NCBI GenBank assembly: GCA_019915135.1
Contig: JAHLMK010000009.1
Location: 1,860,001-1,924,000, forward strand
Direction of reading: 5' to 3'
From: Strobilurus pachycystidiatus
Taxonomy: Eukaryota > Basidiomycota > Agaricomycetes > Agaricales > Physalacriaceae
DNA: 64,000 nt
Under the pieces are notes generated by a model. That model ran no database searches and had not been told where the DNA came from. It saw nothing but the letters and a program-made list of their open reading frames with translations. Positions 53,926 to 64,000 of the stretch are shown here, piece by piece (within the stretch, counting starts at the first letter, position 1; each line of letters begins with the position of its first letter). A program made the translations under genes and the position numbers.

Positions 53926-54701
53926 ATGCTCTTGGTCAATATCTTCTCTGCTCTTCTACTGGTCAGTGCCAGTGCACAAGCGGCAGCTGTAAAGGTATTC
54001 TACGACGCTCTCATATTTGCGATGAACGTCTATTGATGGTCATCGCAGCGCCCTACTTCTGGCTATGTAGATTGCGCTGCTGCTGGTCTTGATAGTCAGA
54101 CCGCATGGCATTGCGTCCTCGATGTGCGCCTGTCTTCCCAATGAACCGATATGACATCCGACGGGTTTTAGACCAAGACTGTCAACGCCACACCTGACGA
54201 TGTACGTGTGCGTGTCCTTACATAGAACAACATGATGATGGTTTACAGACCAGGACATACAAAGCGCCGCCGTACATACCGAATCACGTACGTGCGCCTG
54301 TCTTTGCATCGAACACACTGAATGACGAGTTACAGAGCAAGATTGTGAACGCGACACCGGACGATGTACGTGAGCTTGTGCTTGCATTGAACAACACAGC
54401 ATCTAAAAAGTTTCAGGCCAAAACTGTTTACGCGACTCCAGACTCGGTTCGTGCGCCTGGTCCTTGCACTGATCAATTCAACATCTGAACGAACTTCAGT
54501 CCGGGGCCACTCCGGGCGCGGTTCGTGACCTTGTCCTTGTAGGTAGTCCTCGATGCCCTTAACCGTCACTGACTTCCTGTCCAGGGCACGGTCGTCGTCT
54601 TTGTCTCTGAGTGCATCGGAGTGCGTCCGGGTGTTCCGAAGATTATGCTAGAGACGTTTCGCTTATTTTCTGTTACCAGAACGAGACTATCGCCTCTATA
54701 A
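53926..54701 (+). CDS. Micro-exon secreted-peptide gene, copy B
   Basis: Exon 1 (53926-53994) encodes a 23-residue signal peptide-like start, MLLVNIFSALLLVSASAQ plus AAAVK, and ends at a phase-0 donor. Clear phase-0 micro-exons follow, bounded by AG and GT: 54172-54201 (TKTVNATPDD), 54249-54287 (TRTYKAPPYIPNH), 54336-54365 (SKIVNATPDD), 54417-54446 (AKTVYATPDS) and 54500-54538 (SGATPGAVRDLVL). The last exon, 54585-54701, begins GTVVVFVSEC and ends at TAA. Small exons between 53,995 and 54,171 (for example TAWHCVLD) are less certain. The family is not recognised. The product would be a small secreted protein built from an ATPDD-type unit. It has the same promoter block as copies A and C. Confidence 0.65.
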
Positions 54702-56589
54702 GAGTGTCAATGTCTGAGCTGTTCGTTTCCACTCGTCGACGCGCGATGACCTGGCTGACATTTGTCTATTCAGGCATCAATTGTTTCTTGCTGCGATGAG
54801 CAAATGTGATTCAGTACTTAGAGACGCACGAGCATTCATGTTGAGGCCATTCCGATTACATTTCTTCCGAAAATGATTTGTGTTAATGATACCAGTCACT
54901 TCGTATTGTCCTCCATGAAACTTGACATCACCAATTGTAGCGCTTGCCTGTCGGAATCCAAACGCGACCGTGATCTGATATCTGACTCTGTCTTTTCGGT
55001 GGTGTAACGAGATTCAGCACCATTGAGATCTCAGCGTGCGATGGTTTCGTCGGTAAACAGAGTGACGTCCTGGAAGCGATAAGCTTTCGGAGGACTGGAA
55101 AGTGGAAGAACATCAGGGATTGGAGGAGGATATCGAGCAACGGAGCAGACTATCGTTCGAACAGGAAAGGAACATGGCACGGATATGCTTAGAGTTCTCA
55201 CATAGGCGTAGGTGTAAAGTTCGAGCGCGTCCGAAGTTGATCATTGATCAAGAGTACGAACTTTACACATGGCTGTAGATGAAGGACCGCGACGCGCCAC
55301 AAAGGGGATCCGCAATTTGCTCGTATGCCCGATGATTATTTGTTGCATTTGAGACCTGGTGATAGGGTCAGATAGCACGCAGACAAGAAGAATAGTAGCG
55401 TACGTTGACCGGGGACGTTGAGACCCTACGCCGACATGATGCCCATCGTGATAGGAACACCAACTATAGAGACCCGACCTCGCATCTCTTGCCGTCCACG
55501 TACGGCAGGAGAATAGGGAAAGTAGGATATATGTGGAGAAGCGCCGAGAATGGCATGACATGGATGGGAGAGGGCGGAAGAGGGCGAAGGGCCGCTCCTC
55601 GCAAGCCAGGGCAGCAGTCGACGACCGAGCTAGCCAGAACGCGACTCGTAAGCGTTGAGCCTGATTGCCATCCAGACGGCGACGCGTCCGTACGGACACC
55701 CGCGCTTCGGATGAACGAGTATGATTCCAAATTTGACGAAATATCGAAGTGGGTGGGGGGTCTGCGAGAAGCTGGCGGGCATTGACTTATCCTACGCGTA
55801 GAGCGCAATTAGTGGTCGACGGCAAGATGATTGGCACGGGCAGCGTCTTCAGAAATCCGCGCTTTGGTGCGAATATGATGAACAGTCCCGGGCGTCGGTG
55901 CTATGAACAGGAAATGCGATCAGGAAAAAAACAAGGGAAATCGACGAGAAGCACGCACTGCTAGAAAATAAGCTTAATGTGTTCTTTCGGCGTGAGTCTA
56001 GAAAGGTTCCTGCGGCCAGCACACAGCACGCCTCCTCGCGCAACATTTATGATGTCTTGGCCCGTTCGAGCTGATGAGGGCAAAGGACAATCCTTTCTTG
56101 GAGAGGGGGAACAGAGCACGCCAAATAACGGCTGTATGGAGGGCGGCAAGAGTGCGACAAGAGGGGGGCCGTCGCGTCCATGGCGGCAGGAAGCAAAGCC
56201 AGCGCGTGGCTGTGCATGATGACGAGCGGACCCTTCATCCGGCATCGGCCGATGCACCTTTCTCCGGACGCTCGACGCCATTTTTCGTTTGTAGCTGCGT
56301 CAGTCTGGCATCGGCTGATTCTTACATATATCTCTGCTCCTCTGCTACAAACTAGGCTTCCCGATACATCTGCGTCCTGGGACTGCCTTGGCAACTTCTA
56401 CTGTACTGGGTTCTGCGCTTCGATCATTCTCTCTGTCTGCCACATCGCCTGAGGTTGCAATGGACATTCATCGTTTACGGGCTCTCCCTATCCTATGTGC
56501 CAATCTCACCGTGTATGACCTACGCAGCGTGTAAACTGTCAAGAGCCTGCGGGTAGGACGGCTTAGACAGACTTCCGATGTCATGAAAA
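54702..56589. other. Gene-poor interval
   Basis: No gene can be supported. Short ORFs on both strands (for example 55405-55785 plus and 55464-55808 minus) overlap one another and show no family features. Confidence 0.4.
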
Positions 56590-56992
56590 GTGGGCGTTAA
56601 ATTGTTGCTTACCTCTCAAAAGAATTTCTCTCGCGAATAACCTCACACGTCCATGTCAGGACTCGGAGAGGATCCGCTGGCTTGTCATTGTACCCTCAAA
56701 TTTGCGGCTTGATGAGCCCTGCGCAGTCGACTCTTTGACTACCATTTAGCCAAGAGTATTTCCTACTCTGTGAACCGGGCAAATCGGTACTGCTGCGGAC
56801 ATCTACTCAATTGTGTTCTCTGGCGGGAGCACAAGCCTGGTTTCATCTCTACCAGAGCGCTCGTCCATATGGTGAGTCTCAACCCAAGTCGCGGTCACTA
56901 CTGGCCGATGTTGTACTCCTATAAGAGGTCCTTCGCAGTGTACACCAAGATCACCACTTTGCGATCTTCAATCTGTCACACACAAGTTCAAT
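56590..56992 (+). repeat. Duplicated promoter region, copy 3
   Basis: A more diverged third copy of the block upstream of the micro-exon genes. Shared elements include CACACGTCC, CGGAGAGG.T.CGCTGGC.TGTCATT, TGCGCAGTCGA, ACCATTTAG, ATTTCCTAC, AGCGCTC(A/G)TCCATA, AGTCGCGGTCACTAC and TATAAGAGGTCC (56,920-56,931). It leads directly into copy C. Confidence 0.7.
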
Positions 56993-57856
56993 ATGCTCAT
57001 GCTCAAAGTCTTCTCTGTCATTCTGCTTGCCAGCGCCTGTGGCCAGGCGGCATTTGTGAAGGTATACTTCATCGATCTCGTGCCTTTGATGAATGTATTT
57101 TGATGGCCATTGTAGCGCGCTGACGTGAGCGCCACGCCGGGCAACGTACGTGCACTTGTCTCTTCGTTGAACAAACTGATGACGGGATACAGACCGATAC
57201 CATTGTGAGCGCGACGCCGGACAACGTAAGTGCACCTGCCTTTAGATTGTGAGAACACCGACGACGGGACACAGACCGATACCATTGTGAGCGCCACCCC
57301 GGACAACGTAAGTGCGCCTGCCTTCACATTGAATACACCATTCATGAGCACAGGCCGATATCGTTGTGAGCGCGACGCCGGACGACGTAAGTGTAACTGT
57401 CTCTACATTGAACACACTGACGATGGTATACAGAGCGATACCGTCGTGAGCGCCACCCCGGACGACGTGAGTGCACCTGTCTTTTTACATTGCACACGAT
57501 GATGACGGGACACAGACCAAGACTGCGAGCGCGACGCCGGACAACGTACGTTTGCCTTTCCACACCTTGAACACCCCAATGACGGGATATAGACCGCGAC
57601 AGTCAGTGCGACGCCGGGCAACGTACGTGCACATGTGCTTACCTAGAACACATTGATAACGGGATACAGACCAAGACTGTTAGCGCCACTCCAGACTCGG
57701 TTCGTGCGCCTGTTGTTGCCTTGATCGATCCAACATCTGAACGGGCTTTAGTCCACTACTGTTAGCGCCACGCCGGGCGTGGCCCGTGACCTTGTCTTCG
57801 GACGTACGTTCCCATCCATTCTCAACGCTCTTGCCGCTTACTGTCTTCCTATCTAG
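56993..57856 (+). CDS. Micro-exon secreted-peptide gene, copy C: tandem SATPDN units
   Basis: Exon 1 (56993-57061) encodes a signal peptide-like start (MLMLKVFSVILLASACGQ, then AAFVK). Eight phase-0 exons of 30 or 33 nt follow: 57116-57145, 57193-57225, 57275-57307, 57354-57386, 57434-57466, 57516-57545, 57593-57622 and 57670-57699. They encode RADVSATPGN, TDTIVSATPDN twice, ADIVVSATPDD, SDTVVSATPDD, TKTASATPDN, TATVSATPGN and TKTVSATPDS. A ninth unit starts at 57752 (STTVSATPG) and reads on to a TAG at 57854-57856. A possible last intron (57,804-57,856) would extend into a tail like that of copy B but in a shifted frame, so the 3' end is uncertain. All introns are 46-53 nt, begin GT and end AG. 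Every repeat exon can be skipped without changing frame. The function is unknown. Confidence 0.7.
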
Positions 57857-58319
57857 AGCGCGGTCGTCGTATTGTTATTTGAGTGTGTTGCGTGCGTTTC
57901 CAAATCTTCTGGTTTGGGCATAATCACTTATCAGTGGCTTTCAGAGGATGGCTACCATCTCACCTCTTCCAAACTGTCAATATCCAAGCTCTTCGTTTCC
58001 TTTTGTCGACGCGGGATGACCTGGCTAAAGTCTGACTATTCAAAATCATTTCCTCTCTGCTACGAATATCAATTTCCATTCAGTACTTAGTGACGCATCC
58101 GCGTTCATGTCAACCCAGTTTCAATCAAATTTTTATATTGGCCTTGTGCTCCAGAAACCTTCAATGAGCAATTGTCGCGTTACCATGTCTCTCCCGTAGT
58201 GGAAAGACATTGGTGATAAAGGATCGGTATTCGATGGTATTCAAAATTACCATGGCAGAAAATCTGCAATAGCGCGATACACCCCTACATACAATCATAC
58301 AGTCCATCTGAAATGTCAC
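57857..58319. other. Intergenic tail of copy C
   Basis: The plus frame 57872-58090 continues text related to the C-terminal exon of copy B (VVVLLFEC versus VVVFVSEC), then diverges. Beyond that nothing is recognised. Confidence 0.35.
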
Positions 58320-58920
58320 GACGAAGCAGCTGGGGTTCTTTTTTCGAAGACCACGCTCTCACGACACCATTGACCACCTTGCTCAAGAGTCAACACTTCT
58401 TCCGAAAACGTCCCACCGACACCAGGCTGCGTGTTCGTAAGTAGAGTGGGATCCATGAACTGCCAGAGTCCCTCCCCGCGTTATCCTCGAGCTTGAACTC
58501 GTTACACCCGCCTCCGTAACCTATACCGCCGTCCTTCACAAGGATATATCGGCCTTGGAGCACTCGTCAAGGCAAACTCGGCGAGGCGATGACCATTGAC
58601 CATGCGCATGTGCGCGTTCTCCTTCTTTGCGTAATGCCACAGTCATACTCTGCCGCGCAACTTTGCATGCTGTGAAACGAGGCATTAGGTGGCAACAGGC
58701 TTGTCTCGCTTCCTGTCGTCCGTCACCTCCATTGGCTCGCAGGGAGGAAGGTTGTCGGGGAGAAAGGGAGGCTTGACTTTGTACACGCGACGACCATCGC
58801 GTGGCAAAGAGGCAAGATGAGAAAAACCAGGTCCGTAGGTGCTTTCATCAGGTAACCAAAACCTCGGCAATATGCTGGCGGCTGAATGGAAACAACATAA
58901 GACCAAGAAGCGACGGTCAC
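58320..58920 (-). pseudogene. Decayed unrecognised gene
   Basis: Minus-strand segments in several frames read like protein: RDGRRVYKVKPPFLPDNLPP near 58,740-58,800, HYAKKENAHMRMVNGHRLAEF near 58,570-58,640 (given here in one run of 20 or so residues), and WQFMDPTLLTNTQPGVGG near 58,420-58,470 with a C-terminus at about 58,320. Stops and frame changes separate them without good splice sites. The family is not recognised. Confidence 0.35.
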
Positions 58921-59000
58921 AAGGCGCTACTACCGGATGATACCAACCTCACCGCCATGTATGCATGGCTTTCGGTGTATCCCCTTCCGGGCCAGTAGAT

Positions 59001-59034
59001 TTTACCGTGACCGTGAATTCACGGTCACGGTAAA
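59001..59034. repeat. Perfect 34-bp palindrome
   Basis: Two 17-bp arms, TTTACCGTGACCGTGAA and its reverse complement, abut with no spacer, centred on GAATTC. Further CACGGTA copies follow within 30 bp (CCACGGTAGCACGGTAG). Confidence 0.95.
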
Positions 59035-59518
59035 GTGCCACGGTAGCACGGTAGAAAGTCACTGCCTTGAAGAGTGAGCAAGAGTTTATGAGGTTCAGTA
59101 GCAGTCGCTGACCGGAGCAGTACGATGTCGTTAACGAGAGCGCCGTGTGTCTTGAAATAGATACCCGGAGTGTGAGAAACAAGTACTTGATGACGATAAA
59201 GATGTATCTGTAACTTGAGGGGCTTTGTGTTTGAGGTGAGATGAATACATGAATGAGACATACATATTAGTCTGGGTAAGTAGGCAAAAGAATCTCGTAT
59301 CCAGAATGTCGGAACGTGAAGTTATCGATGGTCGATCGACGGTCCATACGTGGAGTCCATGTCGATCAGCCGTGACGCATGCATGGCCTTGACTCAAATT
59401 GATAAGATCAGACCAAGGGCGATGCCCTAGGCTGTTTCGATGCAGCACGTTGTGGCTGTAGAGTAAATGGACCATTCGCATGCTGAAGTGAGCGAGATCA
59501 AGCCGAGCGGTGCGTCAT

Positions 59519-59712
59519 CAGGGTTTGATGGCCGGTGCCGTGATCACGGTAGCTCACGGCTGCGGCCACGGTACTCACGGTAGCAGTTTCACGGCCGTCA
59601 CTGCCTCACTGCCCACTGCCCACTGCCGCACGGTAAATCACTCACTGCCACGGTCGCCTCACGGTAACACGGTAAGGGACACACGGTACCTGTGGCACCC
59701 ACGGTAGTGTGA
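59519..59712. repeat. Cluster of CACGGTA-type motifs
   Basis: About nine CACGGT hexamers (most continued by A) occur in 190 bp, mixed with CACTGCC repeats. They match the arms of the palindrome 0.5 kb to the left. Such clustered short motifs are typical of sub-terminal transposase-binding regions, which would fit the transposon-like gene at 59912; that link is inference. Confidence 0.7.
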
Positions 59713-59911
59713 CAAGAGTGTTACGGAGCTCTGAATCGCCGTACAGTTGCTCGTACTACGGACCCCAGGATCAGGAAACTTGTAACGACCATCGGATTCG
59801 ACTCAGACAGGGCTAAGAACACAGTATGTATGATCATAGTAGGAATAAAAATTCATTTTGAAGCACAGATGACCGAAGCAGGTGTTGAACCTGCAATGGA
59901 CAAGTACCAGT

Positions 59912-62900
59912 CTATACATGTGTACTCTTCTTTCTGGTACTTCGACGAAGCGCCGGCTTATTGACGCTGCTCTCGCTCGCCCTGGAAGCCTTTTTGTGCT
60001 TCTTCACCTCTGTTTGCTCACCCGCATCTTCTACCCTCTTCCTCTTGCCTAACATCTGCGGCTTCGGTCGATCCTTCTTGGGCAGCACCTCGTCGCTTTC
60101 CGCTGTTTCCTTCACAGCAAGTTGCACATAGTGGGGTCCAGTCTGACCACTGTGAGAGTGGTTCTTCAAGAATAAGCCATTGAACTCACCATCAATTCTG
60201 ACTCTGAACCGTCACGACGATCCATCCCGTCGGTAACATTCGCATCGGTATACGGATACCATCCATCTTGATGCGGACCAACATCCAATCCCCACTGCTC
60301 GTTACCCGCAACTCCAGCGTCACTTGATGAGTCAAACATCCGATGCTCGAGAAGCACAAGGGCCTCCAGATCAACATCCACAGGTTCTGGCAACGGTCTG
60401 CCATCAACGGTCTTCCCATCAAGTGCGACGAGTTGCTTCCAAGCCTCTTCAAACAACCGCTTGTGTGTAGTCTTTGGCGGGAAGGAGTTCTTGAGACGTG
60501 AGGCAAGAAGAACTGTTCCAGCGTGGGCCATAGGAGCGAGGGACACCCAATTCACGGCGGTCAGGTTTGGCCCAAATCTGTCCGCAAACCAATGATGAAT
60601 CCGGGTCCAGTCATCTGTGGTGATCCCGCCTCTGAAGGGAACGATGGCTGTTAGTGGCTTCTTCTGTGATATCAGCCAGGCCAGTGCGGGAACATGAGTC
60701 ATCAAGTCGAGTTTCTGCCGCACCATGAGGTTGAGAAAGTCTTGGGCAAACGGTAGTAGGCTCTCTTCGATTTCCTTTGTGAAACCAACAATAGAGCTTG
60801 ACAGCAGAAGTTCATTGTCGAGTTTCTCCTTTGTAATAGAAGAGAGTTGCCAGCGACCGAGCTAGCTAAGTTAAGCCATGGATCTCTAATGATACAGAAG
60901 ATACAACTTACTCGCATCAAGCGACGAGTTTGGCGGTCGTCCCAGCACTCGTCACGGACATCCTGTTCTGACACGGATATCACAGTTCCCGGACGATATC
61001 TTGACGAGTGTGGAAGTTCACAGTGACGCCAGAGCTTCACGGTCCATGTCTTGTCGTCGTTATTGAGGTGGATGAGACGACTTGGGTACCAAAAGCCGTC
61101 GAGACATACAAGCGCACCCTTTCCGGGTCTTCAGAAGATGATGAGCGGCACGCAAGAAGACTCAGAGCATAATAACACATACAGAAGTCGATCAGCGAGA
61201 GCTGTATCTTTTTCTCTGCGACGTGTAAGTCAGAATCTTGAATGAAGCCATCAAGGGAGAACTTACAGGCGTAGGTATTCAGATTCAATGAAGGTCGGTG
61301 ACCGATTGGTTCCTCGTGAAGACTGGAGCGTTTCCCGTATGGATTCAAGCGAACAGATATGGCAGATGAACTTCACCGTGTCCAATCTGGGTTGACGCGC
61401 CTTCCCGCTAAGGCCCCGCTGGCACGCAAGATGAGAGTGCAGGGAACATTCCTCGCACTGTAAGAGGGCTTCGACAACCTCGTACCTGTGTCCATTCCCA
61501 TCAGCACCGCATCGGCACTGTAACTGCAGATCTTCGGAGGGGACAGGTGAACTGGAAGTGATGCGGGGCTGCCTGTCCTCGAGTACGACCTGGAACGTGT
61601 CCGCCTCTTCAGACTCTGGAGACTCGGCCCGAGATGGTTGTTTGGTTTTCGAGGACGGATTTTGCTTTGGCAATGGATGAGGTTCCGACGATGAAGGGTG
61701 TTGTGGTAATGGAGTGATAACCTCATACTCTTTCCGTTGCCTCGGAGTTGAGGTCCACGAGATCTCCTCCGGCGTTAGCAACTGGTAGTGTGTGCGAGCA
61801 AGCCGAATTTCCGGGATCTCTGTGATGGATCCAGATGAGAAGCGAAGGCCGTGTGCCTCTTCCGCAGAGGATATCTGATGAGCCGTGAAACGTTCTTGTG
61901 TCTGCCGGCCTCCACGAAGACGGTATAGCACATCAGTGGTGATAGCAGAACCCGTCGTTGATGATGGAGGATAAGCCACCACTCCACCGGCCAAATGGGA
62001 CGCAACAGTAGCTCCGTCCATACGAATCATGGCACCGCCATTGTTGTAGGAGTCGTGGAAGTAGATGGAGGGAGCGGGGTCCGGTGAAGGGAGAGCAGAA
62101 CGCGATACGAAGTGATTGCCGTTGATGAACCATACCCGAGAGACAAGCTCGTAGACAAACCCGGGTGTATGGGACGCCTCAAAGAACTCAGGGAGATCCC
62201 AATGGTCTGCAAGGCGCGCTTCACTGAAGTCAATGACCAATGCAAGTGGTAAATGACTGAGGAAACAAATGGACACCGCATCGCCCGTACACAGTGGTTT
62301 CCCATCAACGGCATGCCAACACGCTGGCAGTGGGGATCCCGATGAATCAATCGAGGTCCGTGATTGAATCCAGTGTGATATGGAGTCACGAGCGGTGTGT
62401 CTATGCTCATCCGTTGGCCAGAAAGTTGCGATTCGAGGATTGCGAAGTTGAATGTGCTGAGGGGATCCCATTGACGTGTTCTGGTGTGCTGAGGCGCCGC
62501 TACAAAGCTTCACCTCAATCTCAATGCCCTGAAAGAGCGATTGCACGAGAGAGCTGTTGTTGTTACGACTGTTGACAAGAGATTGGTGAAGCCAGCCCTA
62601 GAGCCAACGTCAACTCGCTACATAACTTGCGATGGGGGTGGTAACGGGTTCAACTCACAAATGAGGTTTCATAGTTCGTAAAATCTGCCTTCGCCCGTCC
62701 CGCCGTGACCAGAACTTGGCGGAACTTATCTCGCTTGTTTTCGAGGTAAGTGCGTACGATGAGAGAGGGTGACATTGTCTGTTTGTCGTGAAGAGCATCC
62801 AAGAGGTGTAGGAGTGCCTCCCAGGTAGGAAACTCGTGATCAATTGACAGAGCCGTCGCATACGCATCCCAGTCCCATGCAGCCACTGTACTGAGAGTAG

Positions 62901-64000
62901 TGATTGAGGCATCGAGCCAACATGAGTTGTTAGACCACGGGATCCCTGCCAATAAGCTGGTATCCTCAAGCACTGTGTTGTCCTCAGAGTCTGATTCGCT
63001 GACTCTGGTGCTGTCAGACATGGGTTTCTTGGTGAGATTTGCAAGGTTTTTTTCGAATTGAGCCTTTGACTTCTGACTCGAGCGGCGCTCCAGCTTTGCG
63101 GCCGTGTCAGGTGGACGACCGTCGTTTGGCGCCGCTCTCGGAGCTTTTGCCTGAGCGCGTGCTTCTGCAGTTCGATGCGGATGTGTTGTGCCATACTTTG
63201 CAGCAAGCTTTTTCCAAGGCTCTGCAATGCCGTATCGAATCAGCGCACCACCTGGAGACTGTCAGAATGTAGACAGTGAGATAAAGGTCAAATACACACG
63301 CATAAGACCCTTGTACATGTTTTCGAACGTCTCCGCAAGTGTGAACAGTCCTTCAAACCCATCCATAACATCGTGATCCTTCCCAACAGCACGATACATG
63401 GTCCAATGAAGCGCCTCCTCTGCATTCTCATCCTCAGGAATCTTATCCCAAAGGACAGCAGCCATGGTGCGCTGAGATCGAAAGATCATCTTTGCATGAG
63501 ACGGCCGCATCCACCAAGCCAGCCATGACGCCGTCTTTGGCCATTCAGCAACAATCTCCCGAGCAATTCTCTGGAACTCCTCTACGTCGGTGACACGGCG
63601 AAGCATAGAACACTTGGCAACAAAGTGTTCCTTGTCCTTTGTTGGGATGATGAAAGCAATACGGGAGATGCGCGTACACGCTGCACGGAAGTGCTGCCGA
63701 CATCCCTTCAGTAGAGACTCGGCCTCCCATGTCAGCTCCTCGTCAGATCGTGTCTCCTCCTTATCTTCACGACGGAAACGGACATACGCAAGGATGTACC
63801 CAGCTCGTTCCGCTTCACTGAAGTCGATGACCTGGTGAGAACATGTAAGCTGAGGACGGTATAAGAATATGGTACAAACATTGGCAAGATTGATCAGTTG
63901 AAGCTCCATCTTTGATTTGGTGGCTTGGCTCTGCATCGTCGTGAAGAGAGCGTAGAAGTGGTGCGCAAAGTGCTCCGTTGACGCTCCATTTGCATACGAG
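59912..64000 (-). CDS. Large transposon-like protein with USP-type protease boxes and PHD finger, 5'-truncated
   Basis: Exons on the minus strand run from the right edge to a stop at 59912. In order they are: 63,936-63,262, with WLAWWMRPSHAKMIF, IPEDENAEEALHWTMYRAVG and LAETFENMYKG, text I associate with repetitive transposase-like proteins of basidiomycetes; 63,021-62,650, with LAGIPWSNNSCWLDASITTL, which fits the catalytic Cys box of ubiquitin-specific proteases; and 62,546-61,263, with NGNHFVSRSAL and IYFHDSYNNGGAM, fitting the USP His box and its Asp/Asn partner. A C4HC3 PHD-like finger follows (CRCGADGNGHRYEVV, then CEECSLHSHLAC and FICHIC). Later exons include GALVCLDGFWYPSRLIHL, KLWRHCELPHSSRY and a basic C-terminus ending KKSTHV. 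Joins are approximate and no break was proven. The domain combination suggests a mobile-element protein or one derived from such an element. Confidence 0.65.

Noticed and set aside
57116..57780. CRISPR-like array: 30-33 bp repeats with 46-52 bp spacers
   Set aside because: The 'spacers' are similar to each other, begin GT and end AG, and the repeats are whole codons in one phase behind a signal-peptide exon. The context is eukaryotic. It is an exon/intron array.

Overview
The window comes from a basidiomycete fungus, almost certainly a mushroom-forming agaricomycete. The signs are dense 45-60 nt introns with GT/AG ends, fungal Ste3-type pheromone receptors beside CaaX-box pheromone precursor genes, a DUF6533-type membrane protein, a Tad-like LINE and a chromovirus-type Ty3 element. 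No rRNA or tRNA gene was noticed. All exon joins were read by eye.

Region 1 (1-7,400): the 3' part of a GH92 alpha-mannosidase gene cut by the window edge, then a complete cytochrome P450 and about 2.3 kb without a recognisable gene. Region 2 (7,400-22,000) looks like a B (pheromone/receptor) mating-type locus. Two STE3-like receptors (7,394-8,785 plus strand; 19,615-21,123 minus strand) each lie next to a short CaaX pheromone precursor (9,471-9,626, ending CVIL; 21,760-21,972, ending CVIA). ACAAAGGGA/ACAATGGGA motifs resembling HMG-box pheromone response elements sit upstream. Between the two receptor/pheromone pairs are a degenerate repeat family, one unresolved gene, a MYND-finger gene and a DUF6533 membrane protein gene.

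Region 3 (22,000-35,400) holds an 11.9 kb Ty3-type LTR retrotransposon. Its two 202-bp LTRs look identical and it has a 5-bp target duplication (AGCGC). The element is unusual: Gag has a collagen-like Gly-X-Y tract, a UGA-CUA stop lies in frame between protease and RT, gag carries an inserted block, and an extra 816-aa ORF sits downstream of integrase. It inserted into the promoter of a small secreted-peptide gene. Region 4 (36,500-52,200) has two convergent P450 genes, a complete Tad-like LINE with a perfect 16-bp target duplication, and a BBE-like FAD oxidase. Region 5 (52,600-57,900) is a diverged duplication of the pheromone region. It carries a pheromone precursor without a start codon, an uninterrupted copy of the LTR insertion site, and two more copies of the secreted-peptide gene. 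That family is the most novel thing here: a signal-peptide exon is followed by tandem 30-33 nt phase-0 micro-exons, most encoding an xTxV-SATPDN/D-like unit, separated by 46-52 nt introns. Region 6 (58,300-64,000) has a decayed gene, a perfect 34-bp palindrome, a CACGGTA-rich cluster, and a large transposon-like minus-strand gene with USP-like Cys and His boxes and a PHD-like finger that runs off the right edge.

The pheromone precursors and receptors would act together in mate recognition through farnesylated or geranylgeranylated peptides and G-protein signalling. The P450s, the FAD oxidase and the mannosidase are independent metabolic genes. The mobile elements and duplications explain much of the remaining sequence.
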